This document shows positions 48,001 through 57,807 of a DNA stretch of 64,000 bases, piece after piece. Made by a program: the position numbers and the translations under genes. The stretch comes from Bursaphelenchus xylophilus (taxonomy: Eukaryota > Nematoda > Chromadorea > Rhabditida > Aphelenchoididae): positions 9,605,501 through 9,669,500 of the forward strand of contig CAJFCV020000005.1 of the NCBI GenBank assembly GCA_904066235.2. Reading direction: 5' to 3'. Numbering within the stretch: the first letter of the stretch is position 1; each line of letters starts with the position of its first letter. Below the pieces are notes generated by a model that saw nothing but the letters and a program-made list of their open reading frames with translations, did not search any database and was not told the origin of the DNA.

Positions 48001-50985
48001 TCGAGTTGATGCTGCGATTTGGCTGTTTGATAGCAAAAAAATGGGATCTATAGGGATCAAATATGGCCCGAGGGAGGTCTAGAGAGATTTTTTGGGGTTT
48101 AGAGTTATTAATTTGCTAACTCGAGACTAATTTTATATAATTTTAGCGCCCGAGCCAACAGTCTGAAAGGAACGGTCCAATCTGGTGCCCAAACCGTTGC
48201 TTCAGGAACTCAAAAAGTGGCCCACGGCGTTGTAACTCACACGAAGTCCGCGGCAGATCAAATTCAAACCGGCATCAAGACTGGCGCCAACGCTGTAGCG
48301 GAAATGCCTCAAAATTTGGTCAAGGTCGGCAGTGGCCTTCTTCATGATGGTCAGAACAGTTTGACGGAGTTCTTTAATGGAGAAACTGTAAGTTTGTGGG
48401 GTAAATGGGAGCTAGGGAATGTTAAAATCAGGTTGGATGCGTCTGCATACGACTTGGTTCAAGATTTTCCTATGATTTTTTTTTTTCATTTTTGCTAATT
48501 TTTCTCGATTTTCAGCCCGAAATGAGTGCCACCGCCCTAAAGCGGGAACGCTCAATCGCCACCCTCGAATCCCTCCGAGAGAAGACGAAACAAGTCCGAG
48601 AGCAGACGGCCGGCGCCCTAACCGAAGACCTACTGCAGGCAGATTTCTCACCAGTCCTGTCGCCGGTCGAAAAATCCGCACAGATTGTAAAGGATGCCAA
48701 TGCCGCGATCACAACAAACGGCCCCATCGGAACCCCGCCAGACCCACCATACTACCTCACAGTCCGCTTGGACCGACGAAGGAAGAAGAAACATCGAATT
48801 CAGGTGAGAATTGAGGGATTTGAGGAAATGGAGGTTTTCGTGGTGGGACCCAAAGTTTTTGAACATGAACTTTTTGTATTACCCATGACTAGAAAAGTGT
48901 CTGAAGATTGATTTGAGGAGAAATTTGAGATTTTAAAATTGTAAAAACCCTTCTTTAGGACGAATCGGACGCCAAGGCGCTTCACCAACAACTCAGCATC
49001 GACTACGACCAAAAAGGAGTGAATGGATTCGGAAACACCCGGAAACGAGAGTTCTGGTTCGCGGTCCCGAGGGCTCGCGTGGACGCCATCTACCATTTCC
49101 TCCTCCAATGGAGCCCCGACAAATACGGCCAAGACGTGAAAGAGGCGGTCCAACAAGCCCAAGCCGATCAACAAAAGGAATTCGAGAAGGCCGGCGGAGA
49201 CTTGGAGAAGAAGACCAAGAAAAAGCGAAGCTTTGAGAATGACAGAGGATTTGTGGTGCTGGATCGGGATGTGGAGGATTATTTGACTTGTAAGCAGAAG
49301 TTTTTTTATTGTTTAGGGAAAATTTGAGGGGATTTAGAGAATTTTTTATTGGATAGGCTAGTTTAGGAGGTGGTTTGACTCTTTCCTCTCGAAAACAAAA
49401 AGAAAATTCCCCCCGTTTTCCCGCCGGACTCAAAAATTCCATGAATTTTTAATGCCACGCCGCCAATTCCAGCCGAAATTCCACCTATTTTAGGTGGCAA
49501 ACCGACGAACCAACCCTTCGGCCCGCACCACAACATCAACCGCGAGTGGGAGATTGTGACCGTCCGCGAACTATGCCGCCGACTCTCGCTGGACGATGAC
49601 GTGGAAGAGGGGGAAATGCCGCTGCCGCAAGGATCCACAGACTCCCAAATTTTGGACGAGTTCATGATCAATCAGATCATGGATATCTTGCCGCCGAGAG
49701 CCGAAGGCTACCCGTGGGTCATGATCTACAGCAGTGAAAAGCATGGATTTTCGTTGGCTACGCTTTACAGGTGAGGAATTGTGGGATTTTTTTGGGAATT
49801 TTTGGTTTCGAGAGAGTGAAGGATTTCGTGGCAGGACCAAAAATTTTTTTGTAAATCCAAATTTCTGGAAAGTTAAAGAAATAGGATTCTGTGTAGAGGG
49901 TTTTTGGCGAGGAATAACTTGAGATTATGACACGACGGAATGCCAATTTTCGTTGCGAGACCCGAAGATTTTTAGAAATAGAGCTTTTTTGTTAGTTAGC
50001 GGACATTAGCGGATGGATAGTATTTTACAAGCTGTTTTAGGAATAGGGGTTTGTTTTTATAGGTATTTCAAACTTCTTGACCTTAATTAAGATATTTTGT
50101 TTTTATAAAAATTTAATTTTTTTCATTGAAGAGTGGTTTTTTGATGCTTAAAATCGTAGAAAAAACGACGGTATTTAAAAATTGTTTGTGCTTTGTTCCG
50201 TAAATTTTGGAGAGGCAGAATAAATTTTTTTCGTTATTTTGCCTAAAGGAGGGTCATTTTTTGTCCTTTTCTCGATTTTCATACCTAATCGTGTACTTGG
50301 TTTCAGGCGAATGCAAGAATGGAAAGAAGAAATGTCCCCGGTCTTATTGCTGATCCGAGACGTTGAAGGTCACGTGTTTGGAGCCGTCGGATCGACAGCT
50401 TTAACGCCTCAAGATCATTATTACGGAACGGGAGATTCGTCTTTATTGTTCCGATTCACTGGTGAATACCCACATACAAGGTAAGAAAATGAGAATTCAG
50501 AGATTTTGGAGGATTTGTAGAGATTTGGAGGTGATTTTGAAAGTAAAGGGTGGGCGCGAGCTGCCGAGTAAGAATTTTTGGTAGAAGTGTGGGAAAAAGT
50601 TTATGGATGTTTTTGAGTGCCTCAGGGAACTGAGAAATTTTTTGAAACGATTTATGGAGTTTAGAGCCCATTTTTTGGCGGTATATAGGGCGCAGCTCGC
50701 GAAAATATTTTTTCCTTAATTTTCGGGAATTTAATTTTTTTCTTTTTTAGAGAGCTCCGGAGCTACACTTGGACCGGTGACAACCAATTTTTCATCAACG
50801 CCTCCAAGGACTTCCTCTCCATGGGCGCGGGTGGCGGACATTACGGCCTTTATCTGGACGCTGACCTCTTCAACGGCCGCTCCCAACGCTGCGCCACCTT
50901 CAACAACGAGCCTCTGGCAGGCGGAATCAAGGAAGACTTCCAAATCCAGTTCATCGAAGCCTTTGGATTCAGTATGGACTGTTAA
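33043..50985 (+). CDS. lmd-3: LysM-GRAM-TLDc protein, OXR1/NCOA7 family (C. elegans LMD-3 type)
   Basis: There are eleven exons with consistent GT/AG phases: 33043-33147, 35610-35751, 41315-41621, 41739-41914, 42076-42532, 48147-48387, 48516-48803, 48959-49289, 49494-49770, 50307-50480 and 50751-50985. They sum to exactly 911 codons. Residues 2-45 form a LysM domain (YVVRDTDTLEGIA...VFPGQKIVVP). About 127-200 is the GRAM-like region (FLKIKVKQ, GTLLVTPNCLMFDP). Then comes a long Pro/Ser/Glu-rich linker, the conserved FWFAVPRARVDAIY/QWSPDKYG block, and the TLDc domain at about 735-910 (PPRAEGYPW, YGTGDSSLLFRF, YTWTGDNQFFI, LYLDADLFNGRS). Family members protect against oxidative damage and bind and regulate the V-ATPase. 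Upstream exons may exist, since LysM starts right at the first ATG. Introns of 5.6 kb carry MITEs. The symbol follows domain order, not a search. Confidence 0.96.
33332..33358. other. Perfect 12-bp hairpin in intron 1
   Basis: AAAACATGAGGA, a 3-base loop and TCCTCATGTTTT. It lies about 190 bases after the LysM exon. Confidence 0.5.
33656..33907. mobile_element. Foldback MITE family A, copy 4
   Basis: A 252-bp copy with ends TACAGTGGGGGACATGATCC and GGTCCCCCACTGTA. The TA at each end fits a TA target duplication. It lies in intron 1 of the OXR1-type gene. Confidence 0.88.
37948..38172. mobile_element. Foldback MITE family A, copy 5
   Basis: The left end is TACAGTGGCGGATCTAATCC. The right end stops at CAGCTCCGCCGC without the final CTGTA. 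The arms include CAAAATACCTCCCTCTCCAA and its complement. It lies in intron 2 of the OXR1-type gene. Confidence 0.8.
40113..40143 (+). CDS. lmd-3: Alternative first coding exon of the OXR1-type gene
   Basis: TTTCCTGTGCAG is followed by GCTCGTCAGC and then ATG, reading MAMTVLWGFW to a GTAAGT donor in phase 1. The next exon (41315) accepts phase 1, so the product begins MAMTVLWGFW-DGIRKGPG and lacks the LysM domain but keeps GRAM and TLDc. Used as an internal cassette after 35751 it would hit a TGA, so it only makes sense as a 5' exon. The acceptor could serve spliced-leader trans-splicing. Known OXR1/NCOA7 genes do make shorter isoforms from internal promoters. The evidence is signals and phase alone. 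Confidence 0.65.
43462..43506. other. Perfect 19-bp hairpin with CACGTG core
   Basis: CACCTACACGTGCCTTGGT, a 7-base loop and the exact complement. It lies in the 5.6-kb intron 5 of the OXR1-type gene. Each arm carries an E-box (CACGTG). Confidence 0.75.
46307..46563. mobile_element. Foldback MITE family A, copy 6
   Basis: A 257-bp copy with ends TACTGTGGGGGACCTCATCC and GGTCCCTCACTGTA, and full palindromic arms. The centre is GAAGGGCGCGCC with GAGCGGGCGAGC. Intron 5 of the OXR1-type gene. Confidence 0.88.
47232..47574. repeat. Near-perfect 343-bp foldback
   Basis: The arms, about 47232-47400 and 47406-47574, meet almost without a loop at GGGCCCTCTAGAC. Shared inverted blocks include CGAATGGATTGG, the CTGCTCCG-ATGCATCATC block, TTTTTGACTAAAAATTTGAT and the GAAAACCC-CAT block. 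The sequence is unlike family A or B. It sits in intron 5 of the OXR1-type gene. Confidence 0.85.
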
Positions 50986-51909
50986 ATCCATGAGAAATGA
51001 GACTTTTTTGCTTTTTTGTTAAGTTTAACGCCGATTTTCCATTGAATTTTTATTATCAGCCCCATTAGTTTAGCATACGTTGTACATATGCACCATTAAT
51101 TATACTATTTTTTTGTTTTATAGCAACTTTTTTAACATGTTTTTTCAGATTGTGTCGTCTAAATTAGTTTATTATAATACTCGTCTAAATCTAACTTATA
51201 AGTCTCTTTCTGTGCTACATTAGTACTAGAACCGAGTATCGCCGCGATTTTCAGGCGTTTTTCTTTTTGTAGAGGTTGTTTTTTAATCATAATAGTCAGA
51301 ATCCACAACGAAAAGGGTAAATCCGGAAGAAATTCCGGATAATTTTGATATTCCCGCGCTTTTTCAATATTCAACTCGTCATACAGGTGATTGTAAAGCT
51401 CTCTATTTTTCTGTGAATATGTCTTGTGCGGTTTAATAAGACTTTCGAGGCCGGTTTTGGTCTTGTAAACATCAAACACTCGAATAAAACGAGATATTTA
51501 TGAAAAAATCAAGTTTTTAGTGGGAAAACAAGGTTATTACTGGCTGGTTTGGTATCTAAAACAAGAAATATGATGTCACAATTCAGTGAGTTGTCATTTT
51601 CGGATATTTGGCTTGAATTCAGACAGCCGCGACCTTGTTTTGCCCATTATGTACATAAATTTGAAAATTTTTTATTTTCTTGGATTTTTTTCAGTCTTTA
51701 CATAAACCCCTATCGGTTAAGTGCCCCCACCACACCAAATACATTGTCTTACATCCATTGAATGTCTAAGAATAGTAGTCCACCGCTCAATATATACATC
51801 ATGTTCCACTTGCTGTGTATAATATAAAAATTGTTAAAAGAATTGAATAAATTGCTTCAGTATGTTGGAAATTTATTGAATATCCGAATGGCGAATAAAT
51901 GGCATGAAA

Positions 51910-52673
51910 TTAATCATCGCAAACTTGAGTCTCACTCTCGAAAGGAATATGTAAATCGAGTTGTCCAAAATCGTAGATTCTCTTGTTCGCCTCGCTGTCG
52001 TAGATGTAGGATGAGGGAATGGGACGAACAAGCTTTCTCCAGCAGTTCTAAAATACGTGTTTTACTGCTTGAAAGGCATTAGAGATGATTCTGTTTCAAG
52101 TGGGATTTGAACCCGCGACCTTTCGAATGATAGTCTAACTCACTGTCACTACACTAGCTGAACACAAGGTGCAGTTTTGGGTTGTAATTTGAATTTTTTG
52201 GAAATAAAGTGGTGAAAGCTACTGCATAAGAAATTTTAAGAGTTGTTTTGAGTGAAAAATGATCTTACTTTAGGTCCTTTGTTGTTGCACTTGTGGAAAA
52301 TCCTCAACTCGGGCTCAATCGCCGTAACTTCATAAGTGGTGCCATCCAAGGCAAAACGTCCCATACTGCCAGAGATTCCTTGGTCTAACAAGTCATCAGA
52401 GTCACCGGGAACTAAGTTACAAGTAGTAATTCAAATATTAAATTCAATTGTTTGAAAAACCTTCAGAACTTGCAAAAAAAAATATAAATTTTTGTTGCAA
52501 TGGGAGCTCTATAGACACCAAAACTCACTTCGATCCACGTCGTAGAGTTGTAACTTGGCGTTCGGTAGAACTTTTCCATCACAAAGGAGCCCTCCTTTGA
52601 CGGCAACTCCCTGTTTTTTGCCCAACGAAATCCCAAAAAGAGCGAAAAGCAATACAACCAATGAAGACTTCAT
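51910..52673 (-). CDS. Transthyretin-like secreted protein 1
   Basis: Exons 52673-52529, 52411-52269 and 52047-51910 give 141 residues. Residues 1 to about 19 are a signal peptide (MKSSLVVLLFALFGISLG). The mature chain begins KKQGVAVKGGLLCDGK and runs through LYDVDR, PGDSDDLLDQG, LDGTTYEVTAIEPELRI, FHKCNNKGPK and CWRKLVRPIPSSYI to the end QVCDD. This is the full nematode TTR-like (TTL) layout, with cysteines at the usual beta-strand positions. TTL proteins are extracellular; individual members bridge apoptotic cells to phagocytes (TTR-52) or act as parasite-secreted factors, but no specific role can be given here. Intron 2 contains a tRNA-like sequence. The gene lies tail-to-tail with the OXR1-type gene, about 0.9 kb away. 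Confidence 0.94.
52092..52164 (-). tRNA. tRNA-like sequence, probable pseudogene
   Basis: The 73-base minus-strand segment contains a T-arm-like GCGGGTTCAAATCCCAC and AAAGGTCGCGGG, a D-arm-like AGCTAGTGTAGTGACAG, and an anticodon stem-loop TTAGA/CTATCAT/TCGAA with nominal anticodon ATC. The acceptor stem pairs in only about four of seven positions and the T stem has a mismatch. An ATC anticodon is not used for Asp in animals. It is therefore more likely a tRNA relic or a tRNA-derived SINE head. It lies within intron 2 of TTR-like gene 1. Confidence 0.4.
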
Positions 52674-53103
52674 GTCAAAGCGGAAATAAACAAAAAAATG
52701 ACTGTACGAAAACGCGTCGTGGTATTGGGATGCATTGTTTATAACTTGGACAACAAAAAATGATGTTGAAATTTTTTGGAGACTTTTTCTTCCTTGATCA
52801 TAGATGGCTAGAGAAGTCATTCAGGAGCATTCAGACTTGTGTTGTAAAGTATCAGTTGTGAAATTTATGTCATTCGAGATGCACAAAATTTATGGATAAA
52901 TAGGGCAAGAAGGTGTTGCAATTGGTCCCTACGAGGCCTGGAAAAGCAGTTGGATGCCTGCCGGAAGCTTGGCAAAGACTCGGCAGAGAGTTGGCAAGGG
53001 CTTACAATACGCTCAGTTTTTCAAATGTTAACTACCTCAAAATAGTTGATACACCATCCTAGGACCCGATCAATCTTGTTATTTCTATCTTCAATAAGAG
53101 AAT

Positions 53104-53358
53104 TACAGTGATGGACCTGATCCAGGGGCAAAAAACGTACCATTTTGCATCCGGGAAGCACCAAAAATGTGGCAAAGTGCTTCCCTCTCCAAGTGACAAA
53201 ACTTCGTTTTGAAGGGCGCGTCCTTTCCCTCACAAAAAGAACGGGCGCGCATTTGAAATCGGAGTTTTTTTCAGAGAGGGAAGCATTTTGCCACATTTTT
53301 GATACTTCCCAGTTGCAAAATGGTATGTTTTTTGCTTCTGGATCAGGTCCCCACTGTA
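53104..53358. mobile_element. Foldback MITE family A, copy 7
   Basis: A 255-bp copy with ends TACAGTGATGGACCTGATCC and GGTCCCCACTGTA, and complete arms. It lies between TTR-like genes 1 and 2. Confidence 0.88.
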
Positions 53359-53569
53359 AGCCTTCTTCCAGCCTCCTCTATGCGTACAACAGCAAATCAG
53401 GCGCTTGAATTTCTTACAAAAGAAGCGTAGTCCCAAAGACCTCGTTAAGCGTTGGGAAACCATGTGCAATGTTGTAGCAAACATTTATCTTGTTAAAAAG
53501 TTAAAATTTACTATCCGCTTTGATACAAATTCTAAACATTGACAATCATTTGAAAAGACATTTTTATTT

Positions 53570-54203
53570 TTAGACCTCATTTTCACAAGCCGTTTGTTCG
53601 TTTTCGAAAGGTCCGGCCAATTCGAGGGTTCCAAGGTTGTAAACGTCATGTTTCGTTCCTTCGGAATAGATGAACTGCTCCGGCACGCGTCTGCGGATCT
53701 TTCTCTTGCACGGCTTGCCGGCATTATTGCAGTCATGGTAGATTCTCAGTTCGGGTTCGATTGACGTGAGCTCGAAAGTAGTGCCATTCAAGTAGAAGAC
53801 TCCACTGGGACCAGTGTGGCCTTCCGCCATCAAATCATCGGCGTCAACTGAAAGATACAGTAATTATTGATGTCAGGAAAAGGCATTTTTCTCCCAATTT
53901 ACTCTTGCGACAATGATTATTATGTGCATAGACATGGCTTTTGGGCCGGGCTGTTACATGTCGGCCCCTTGAACTTCATTCGGCCCAGGAGTCATGCCTA
54001 GAGCTGATAAAAAAACTTAATGCTGTAGCCAATAGGCACCTTGACTGGTAAAGCGGCTTACGAGTATCCAAATCGAACAGCTTGACCTGAACGCTCGGGA
54101 TGGAGTTTCCACGGCAGGTGAGCTGCCCTCTCACCGCTACTCCTTGCTCTTTACAGACGACCAGGCCTACGATTGCCAGGGATATCAGTGTTAGCTTGAT
54201 CAT
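53570..54203 (-). CDS. Transthyretin-like secreted protein 2
   Basis: Two exons, 54203-54062 and 53847-53570, joined in phase 1, give 139 residues. The signal peptide MIKLTLISLAIVGLVVC precedes KEQGVAVRGQLTCRGN, VKLFDLDT, DADDLMAEGHTGPSGVF, LNGTTFELTSIEPELRI, YHDCNNAGKPCKRKI, RRRVPEQFIY, LGTLELAGPFENEQ and CENEV. The layout matches the neighbouring TTR-like genes, but the second intron present in genes 1 and 3 (after CNN.G) is absent here, so this copy has lost an intron or the others gained it. AATAAA on the coding strand follows almost immediately after the stop. Secreted; role unknown. Confidence 0.95.
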
Positions 54204-54617
54204 TCTGAAATCAAAGTTTGGTTATTCTTGGAGCCGGAGAGCACAAGGGAAATTATTTGTAGCAAATTTGCAAATATGTAGAAAGGGCGGGGAAAATTCT
54301 GTAGAAAAAATGGTAATGCATTATAATGGGCCGGAAATGCATTCTCTATACATGGGGTTTCTTGTACAGAGGTTTATTTTGGGCCAAAATTGACATTTCG
54401 GATATCTATAAAAGCTTGTTGTAGATAAGTTATGCTTTATTGGAGTTGGTTGCACAGAGGTTCCATGGTAAACGGGAACCAAAAGGAAGGTCGGAAAAGT
54501 GGTGCTGAACTACAACAAATTTTATAACCTGATGCTGCCAGGAGTCCTAGTCCGGCCTTCAATATGTTATTGTGAATAACATATTTGATTAGGGAGGCGG
54601 CACTATTATGACTTGCT

Positions 54618-54700
54618 CAGTTGCAGCCGAGATATTCAACTTCTTTGCCCATCTTTGGCATGGACGAAAGCGGCAGAACAACGACAAAAAATGTGTTAAA
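54618..54700 (+). repeat. Dispersed repeat C
   Basis: CAGTTGCAGCCGAGATATTC, then GGACGAAAGCGGCAGAACAA and GACAAAAAATGTG. A degenerate copy between TTR-like genes 2 and 3. Confidence 0.45.
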
Positions 54701-54980
54701 AACACGATCTTTTAGTGACAACCCAGGATAGGCTCCAAAAAACTTCCTCTGATCTAACGGAATTTTCCGCCCTCACCAAAAAAAGTAATCACACTTCTGC
54801 CCGTGATAAACAGTCAAAAATTAAAAAACCCCTTTAATAAACATTTTGAAATTTCCCGGATTTCAATTCAAAAAATTAATCATCCGTAATAAATAAACGT
54901 TTCGGAAATTTGACACCAAAAAATTGGGAAATTTTCAGTTCACAGTTTTGTTTCAATCCCCACGATCCCTATACTATTAT

Positions 54981-56029
54981 ATGGCAATGGTCAAGCGTTT
55001 TTGTGTGTCTTTTATACTGCTCCAATTGTTTATTTGCGAAGCCAGCAAGCAGGGCGTTACAGTCAAAGGGAAGCTCAAATGTAATGGGGTTCCGTTGCCC
55101 GACGCCAAGGTCAAGATCTTCGATATTGATCGGAGTAAGTGAAGAAATACATGAAGAATTTTTTTATGGACTTTCTATCTTACACTTGATAAAGCTCTCC
55201 TTATCGCTTGACCGAAAGCACTCAGGTCTTCCACGATGATAAAGCCAACATTTTTCATCATTTTCTTTCAGTGCCCGGAGATTCCGACGATCTTCTAGAT
55301 GAAGGAGTGACCTCGTCAAGTGGTCAGTTCATTTTGGAGGGATATACATATGAACTCGGGCAGATTGAGCCCGAAGTCCGGATATATCATCATTGCAACA
55401 ACCAGGGACGGGTAAGTGTAACTAATATACAGGCCATCCACTTCAAACATAGTCTTTTTGTGTCTCGTTGTCAGTGATTTGGATGACATTTCTAATGCTA
55501 TTTTTGTTTACTTATGGGCAAAATTTATCGAAAAAATATTTCAATGTTTCTTACTAGGTTTTAAGGGTGGATACTGCTCTCAATAAATTCAAATTGCTTA
55601 AAAACGGCCAGCTTTATCCAGAAAGACACAGTTCTTGCCAAACTGGACTAAAAATTGGTCAAAAAAGCTTACAGTTAGTATCCTTCGCTGAGTATCAGTC
55701 TGTCACAAAAAATAATGTGGACATGTTTCCGCAAAATTTCCTGCCTTGTCACAGTCGTGCACCAAGTCTCCAGACTCGGCTAGCCATCTCAAAGTAGTCG
55801 ATTTCAATGCACGCCAAGACCAAATTATTTTCCCGACAGACTGATACAAACCTTGTAGTATCTTTACGAACTCTCATGCTTCCAGGACTGCCGTCGCAAA
55901 GTCATCAAGCCAATCCCCGCCGAATACATCCACGAGGAAATGAAGACCAAGGTGTTCAACTTTGGAACCCTCGACGTGGCGGTGCCCTTCGAAAACGAAT
56001 CCGAATCCTGCGATAACGACGAGTTCTGA
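54981..56029 (+). CDS. Transthyretin-like secreted protein 3
   Basis: Exons 54981-55134, 55272-55411 and 55886-56029 give 145 residues. A TTTTCAG at 54932-54938, 42 bases before the ATG, could be a spliced-leader acceptor. I chose MAMVKRFCVSFILLQLF as the start because it yields a signal peptide directly; an in-frame ATG at 54924 lies before that acceptor. The mature chain is SKQGVTVKGKLKCNGVPL, KIFDIDR, PGDSDDLLDEGVTSSSGQ, LEGYTYELGQIEPEVRI, YHHCNNQGR, DCRRKVIKPIPAEYI and an acidic end SCDNDEF. Introns match those of TTR-like gene 1 in position and phase, marking these two as closest relatives despite opposite strands. Intron 2 holds a MITE of family B. Confidence 0.95.
55693..55852. mobile_element. 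MITE family B copy in TTR-like gene 3 intron 2
   Basis: The left end is TATCAGTCTGTCACAAAAAA and the right end is ATTTTCCCGACAGACTGATA. The 160-bp size matches the other copies. The termini end in TA, consistent with a TA target site. Confidence 0.75.
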
Positions 56030-56033
56030 AGCC

Positions 56034-56039
56034 AATAAA
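56034..56039 (+). promoter_or_regulatory. Poly(A) signal of TTR-like gene 3
   Basis: AATAAA starts five bases after the TGA. Confidence 0.6.
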
Positions 56040-56585
56040 TTATTTTATTTAATTTTCTTGATCTTTCAACTTTTCCTCCGAGTTTATGTGAATGTAATAT
56101 AAATCTTGACGGACACCCTTCGGATACGCGAAAGCCGGTTTCTCCGCGGGCTTCTCGAGTCAGAAACAGCTCGATAAAGTTGGAATTCTGTGAGTTGGGA
56201 GCTTCGAGGCAGTAGGATGTTTGTTTTGGGGGTTTTGCCTTTAGGGTTTTCGACCAGAAATGGATGCGCTTAGCGTATTTTATACTTGGTTTTGGGTTAT
56301 TATCTAGTCTCTTTTGGCATCTCGTTCCATTTTTAAAGCTACTATGGTCCCGTTATATTTTTCCTTATCGTGTCTGGCCAGGTCTCCTCTTTCTCTGCAG
56401 ACTCTTGTCTGCAAAAAAACCCCCGTAAATATCTCGGCTCTCCTTGAAATCTGCGGGCTAAGCTGGTTCACTATTTAATTTGAGGCCTATGCAGACCATA
56501 TGGCCAAGTTTACATAAATCCTCACCGTTCCTCCTCAAGAACTGCCGTATTTAAGTAATAATACACTTAAACTTCTAGATCAATA

Positions 56586-56816
56586 ATGAACACTTCATTA
56601 TTCCTCCAAGTTCTCCTTTTCTCGTTGATTTCAACGGCAATGTGGGCCCATCCCGTCGATGATTTTCCCACCCCTCCAACTCCAGGACCAACCCCTCCAA
56701 CAACACAAAAAGCAATCTACATTGGCGGTGGTCGCCGGTCGGAGCCCGGCTTTGGCGGATACAAAGTGAAGGACTTCAGCGCGTTCAAGAAGTTCAAAAA
56801 GAACCTCGCTAATTGA
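56586..56816 (+). CDS. Small secreted protein, Pro-rich then basic
   Basis: A single exon of 76 residues. The signal peptide (MNTSLFLQVLLFSLISTAMWA) is followed by a proline/threonine stretch (PTPPTPGPTPPTT), then IYIGGGRRSEPGFGGYKVKD and a basic, Phe-rich end FSAFKKFKKNLAN. An Arg-Arg pair sits before SEPGFGG and could be a prohormone cleavage site, leaving a 24-residue C-terminal peptide. That peptide is cationic and could be amphipathic, so neuropeptide-like or antimicrobial roles are possible but not shown. An ACTTCTAG acceptor-like site lies just upstream of the ATG. I recognise no family. Confidence 0.7.
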   Translation: MNTSLFLQVLLFSLISTAMWAHPVDDFPTPPTPGPTPPTTQKAIYIGGGRRSEPGFGGYKVKDFSAFKKFKKNLAN

Positions 56817-57313
56817 GCGTTTTGGAGGATTTGGCTCTATCTTGTACCGCTGAGTCGTTTCTAAATATTTGTTTTTGTTAAGAGAATTTTCTTTTTCAGA
56901 GAATACTTACTATTTATTATAATATAAATTGTAAAATTTTTATGTGTCGAAAGATTTGTCACGTTTTTTGAGGCAGGTTTGAGGTCATCAAAGACATTTG
57001 ATAAACTGTGTTGGCTGCGAAGCACAACGGTCATCTTTTTAAAAGTTTCACCGATTTTGGCCTCCGAAATTTGGAATGAAAGTGACAAAGGTCAGTCAGT
57101 ACGGAGGCCTCTTTGAGTTTGGGCCCGTCATATTTGACAGACTTAAAATGGGGTGAATCAGCTACAATTTGATGCAAATTTTATAGGAATTGGTGCCTCA
57201 CTGGAGGGGAAATACTCGAAACAAAGTTAGAAGCCCCGGCTAAACTCGCTGTACTTTTTGGTGCCTTAAAAGATTCTTTAGCGTTATTTCTTTAAAAAAA
57301 ATGTTGCTATGAG

Positions 57314-57362
57314 TCTCTATGATACTTTTTGATACCAACTGCGGGCTCATTTTGATCTTTTT
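57314..57362 (+). repeat. Dispersed repeat D
   Basis: CTCTATGATACTTTTTGATACC is nearly identical to the copy at 4871, followed by GGGCTCATTTTGATCTTTT as at 24140. Confidence 0.6.
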
Positions 57363-57567
57363 TATTTGTGTTTATTCGGCAAAAATTTATACGCCCAAAA
57401 AGAAATAAAAAACGCTCAGTTACAACGGTTATCAGTAGCTTTATTTACAATTTACAACCAAACAAATGGGACTATCCTCTCAAGCCATTAAAGCGCGCGA
57501 TTCACATCGTATAAATCGTCAGCGTTGCAAAGCGATAATTTACAAAACACTCAAACAATTCGGTTTC

Positions 57568-57807
57568 TCATTTCCTTTGGCCAAAGACTTCGGGCGCCAC
57601 GTACGCCTGATAGTAGCTCCCGACCATCGGCGGCGAGTACGTCGGATACGGCATATTGTAATAGCCGGGATAGTAGCCCGAGTAGTGCTGTTGATTGTTG
57701 TTCGACGGGTTGAAATACTGCTCTGCCACATGATCGAAGAAGCCGGCTTGAACGAGGGGCAGAAGGGCGCAGAGAACGACGAGAAGAGTGCGAAGGAAGG
57801 AGGGCAT
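57568..57807 (-). CDS. Small secreted Tyr/Pro-rich protein
   Basis: A single exon of 79 residues. The signal peptide (MPSFLRTLLVVLCALLPLVQA) is followed by GFFDHVAEQYFNPSNNNQ, a tyrosine-rich segment (HYSGYYPGYYNMPYPTYSPP) and the end YVAPEVFGQRK. A TTGCCTCAG site 10 bases before the ATG suggests trans-splicing. Tyr/Gly/Pro-rich short secreted proteins in nematodes include cuticle-associated and YGG-type peptides, but this one has no diagnostic motif, so function is open. The plus-strand frame over the same DNA (57466-57906) is Arg-rich, has no signal peptide and is read as a shadow. Confidence 0.72.
   Translation of the reverse strand: MPSFLRTLLVVLCALLPLVQAGFFDHVAEQYFNPSNNNQQHYSGYYPGYYNMPYPTYSPPMVGSYYQAYVAPEVFGQRK

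Noticed and set aside
30315..53296. Similar short frames (MWQNASL..., KMVRFLPLD...) at many sites
   Set aside because: All are translations of the same foldback MITE family A and not a gene family.
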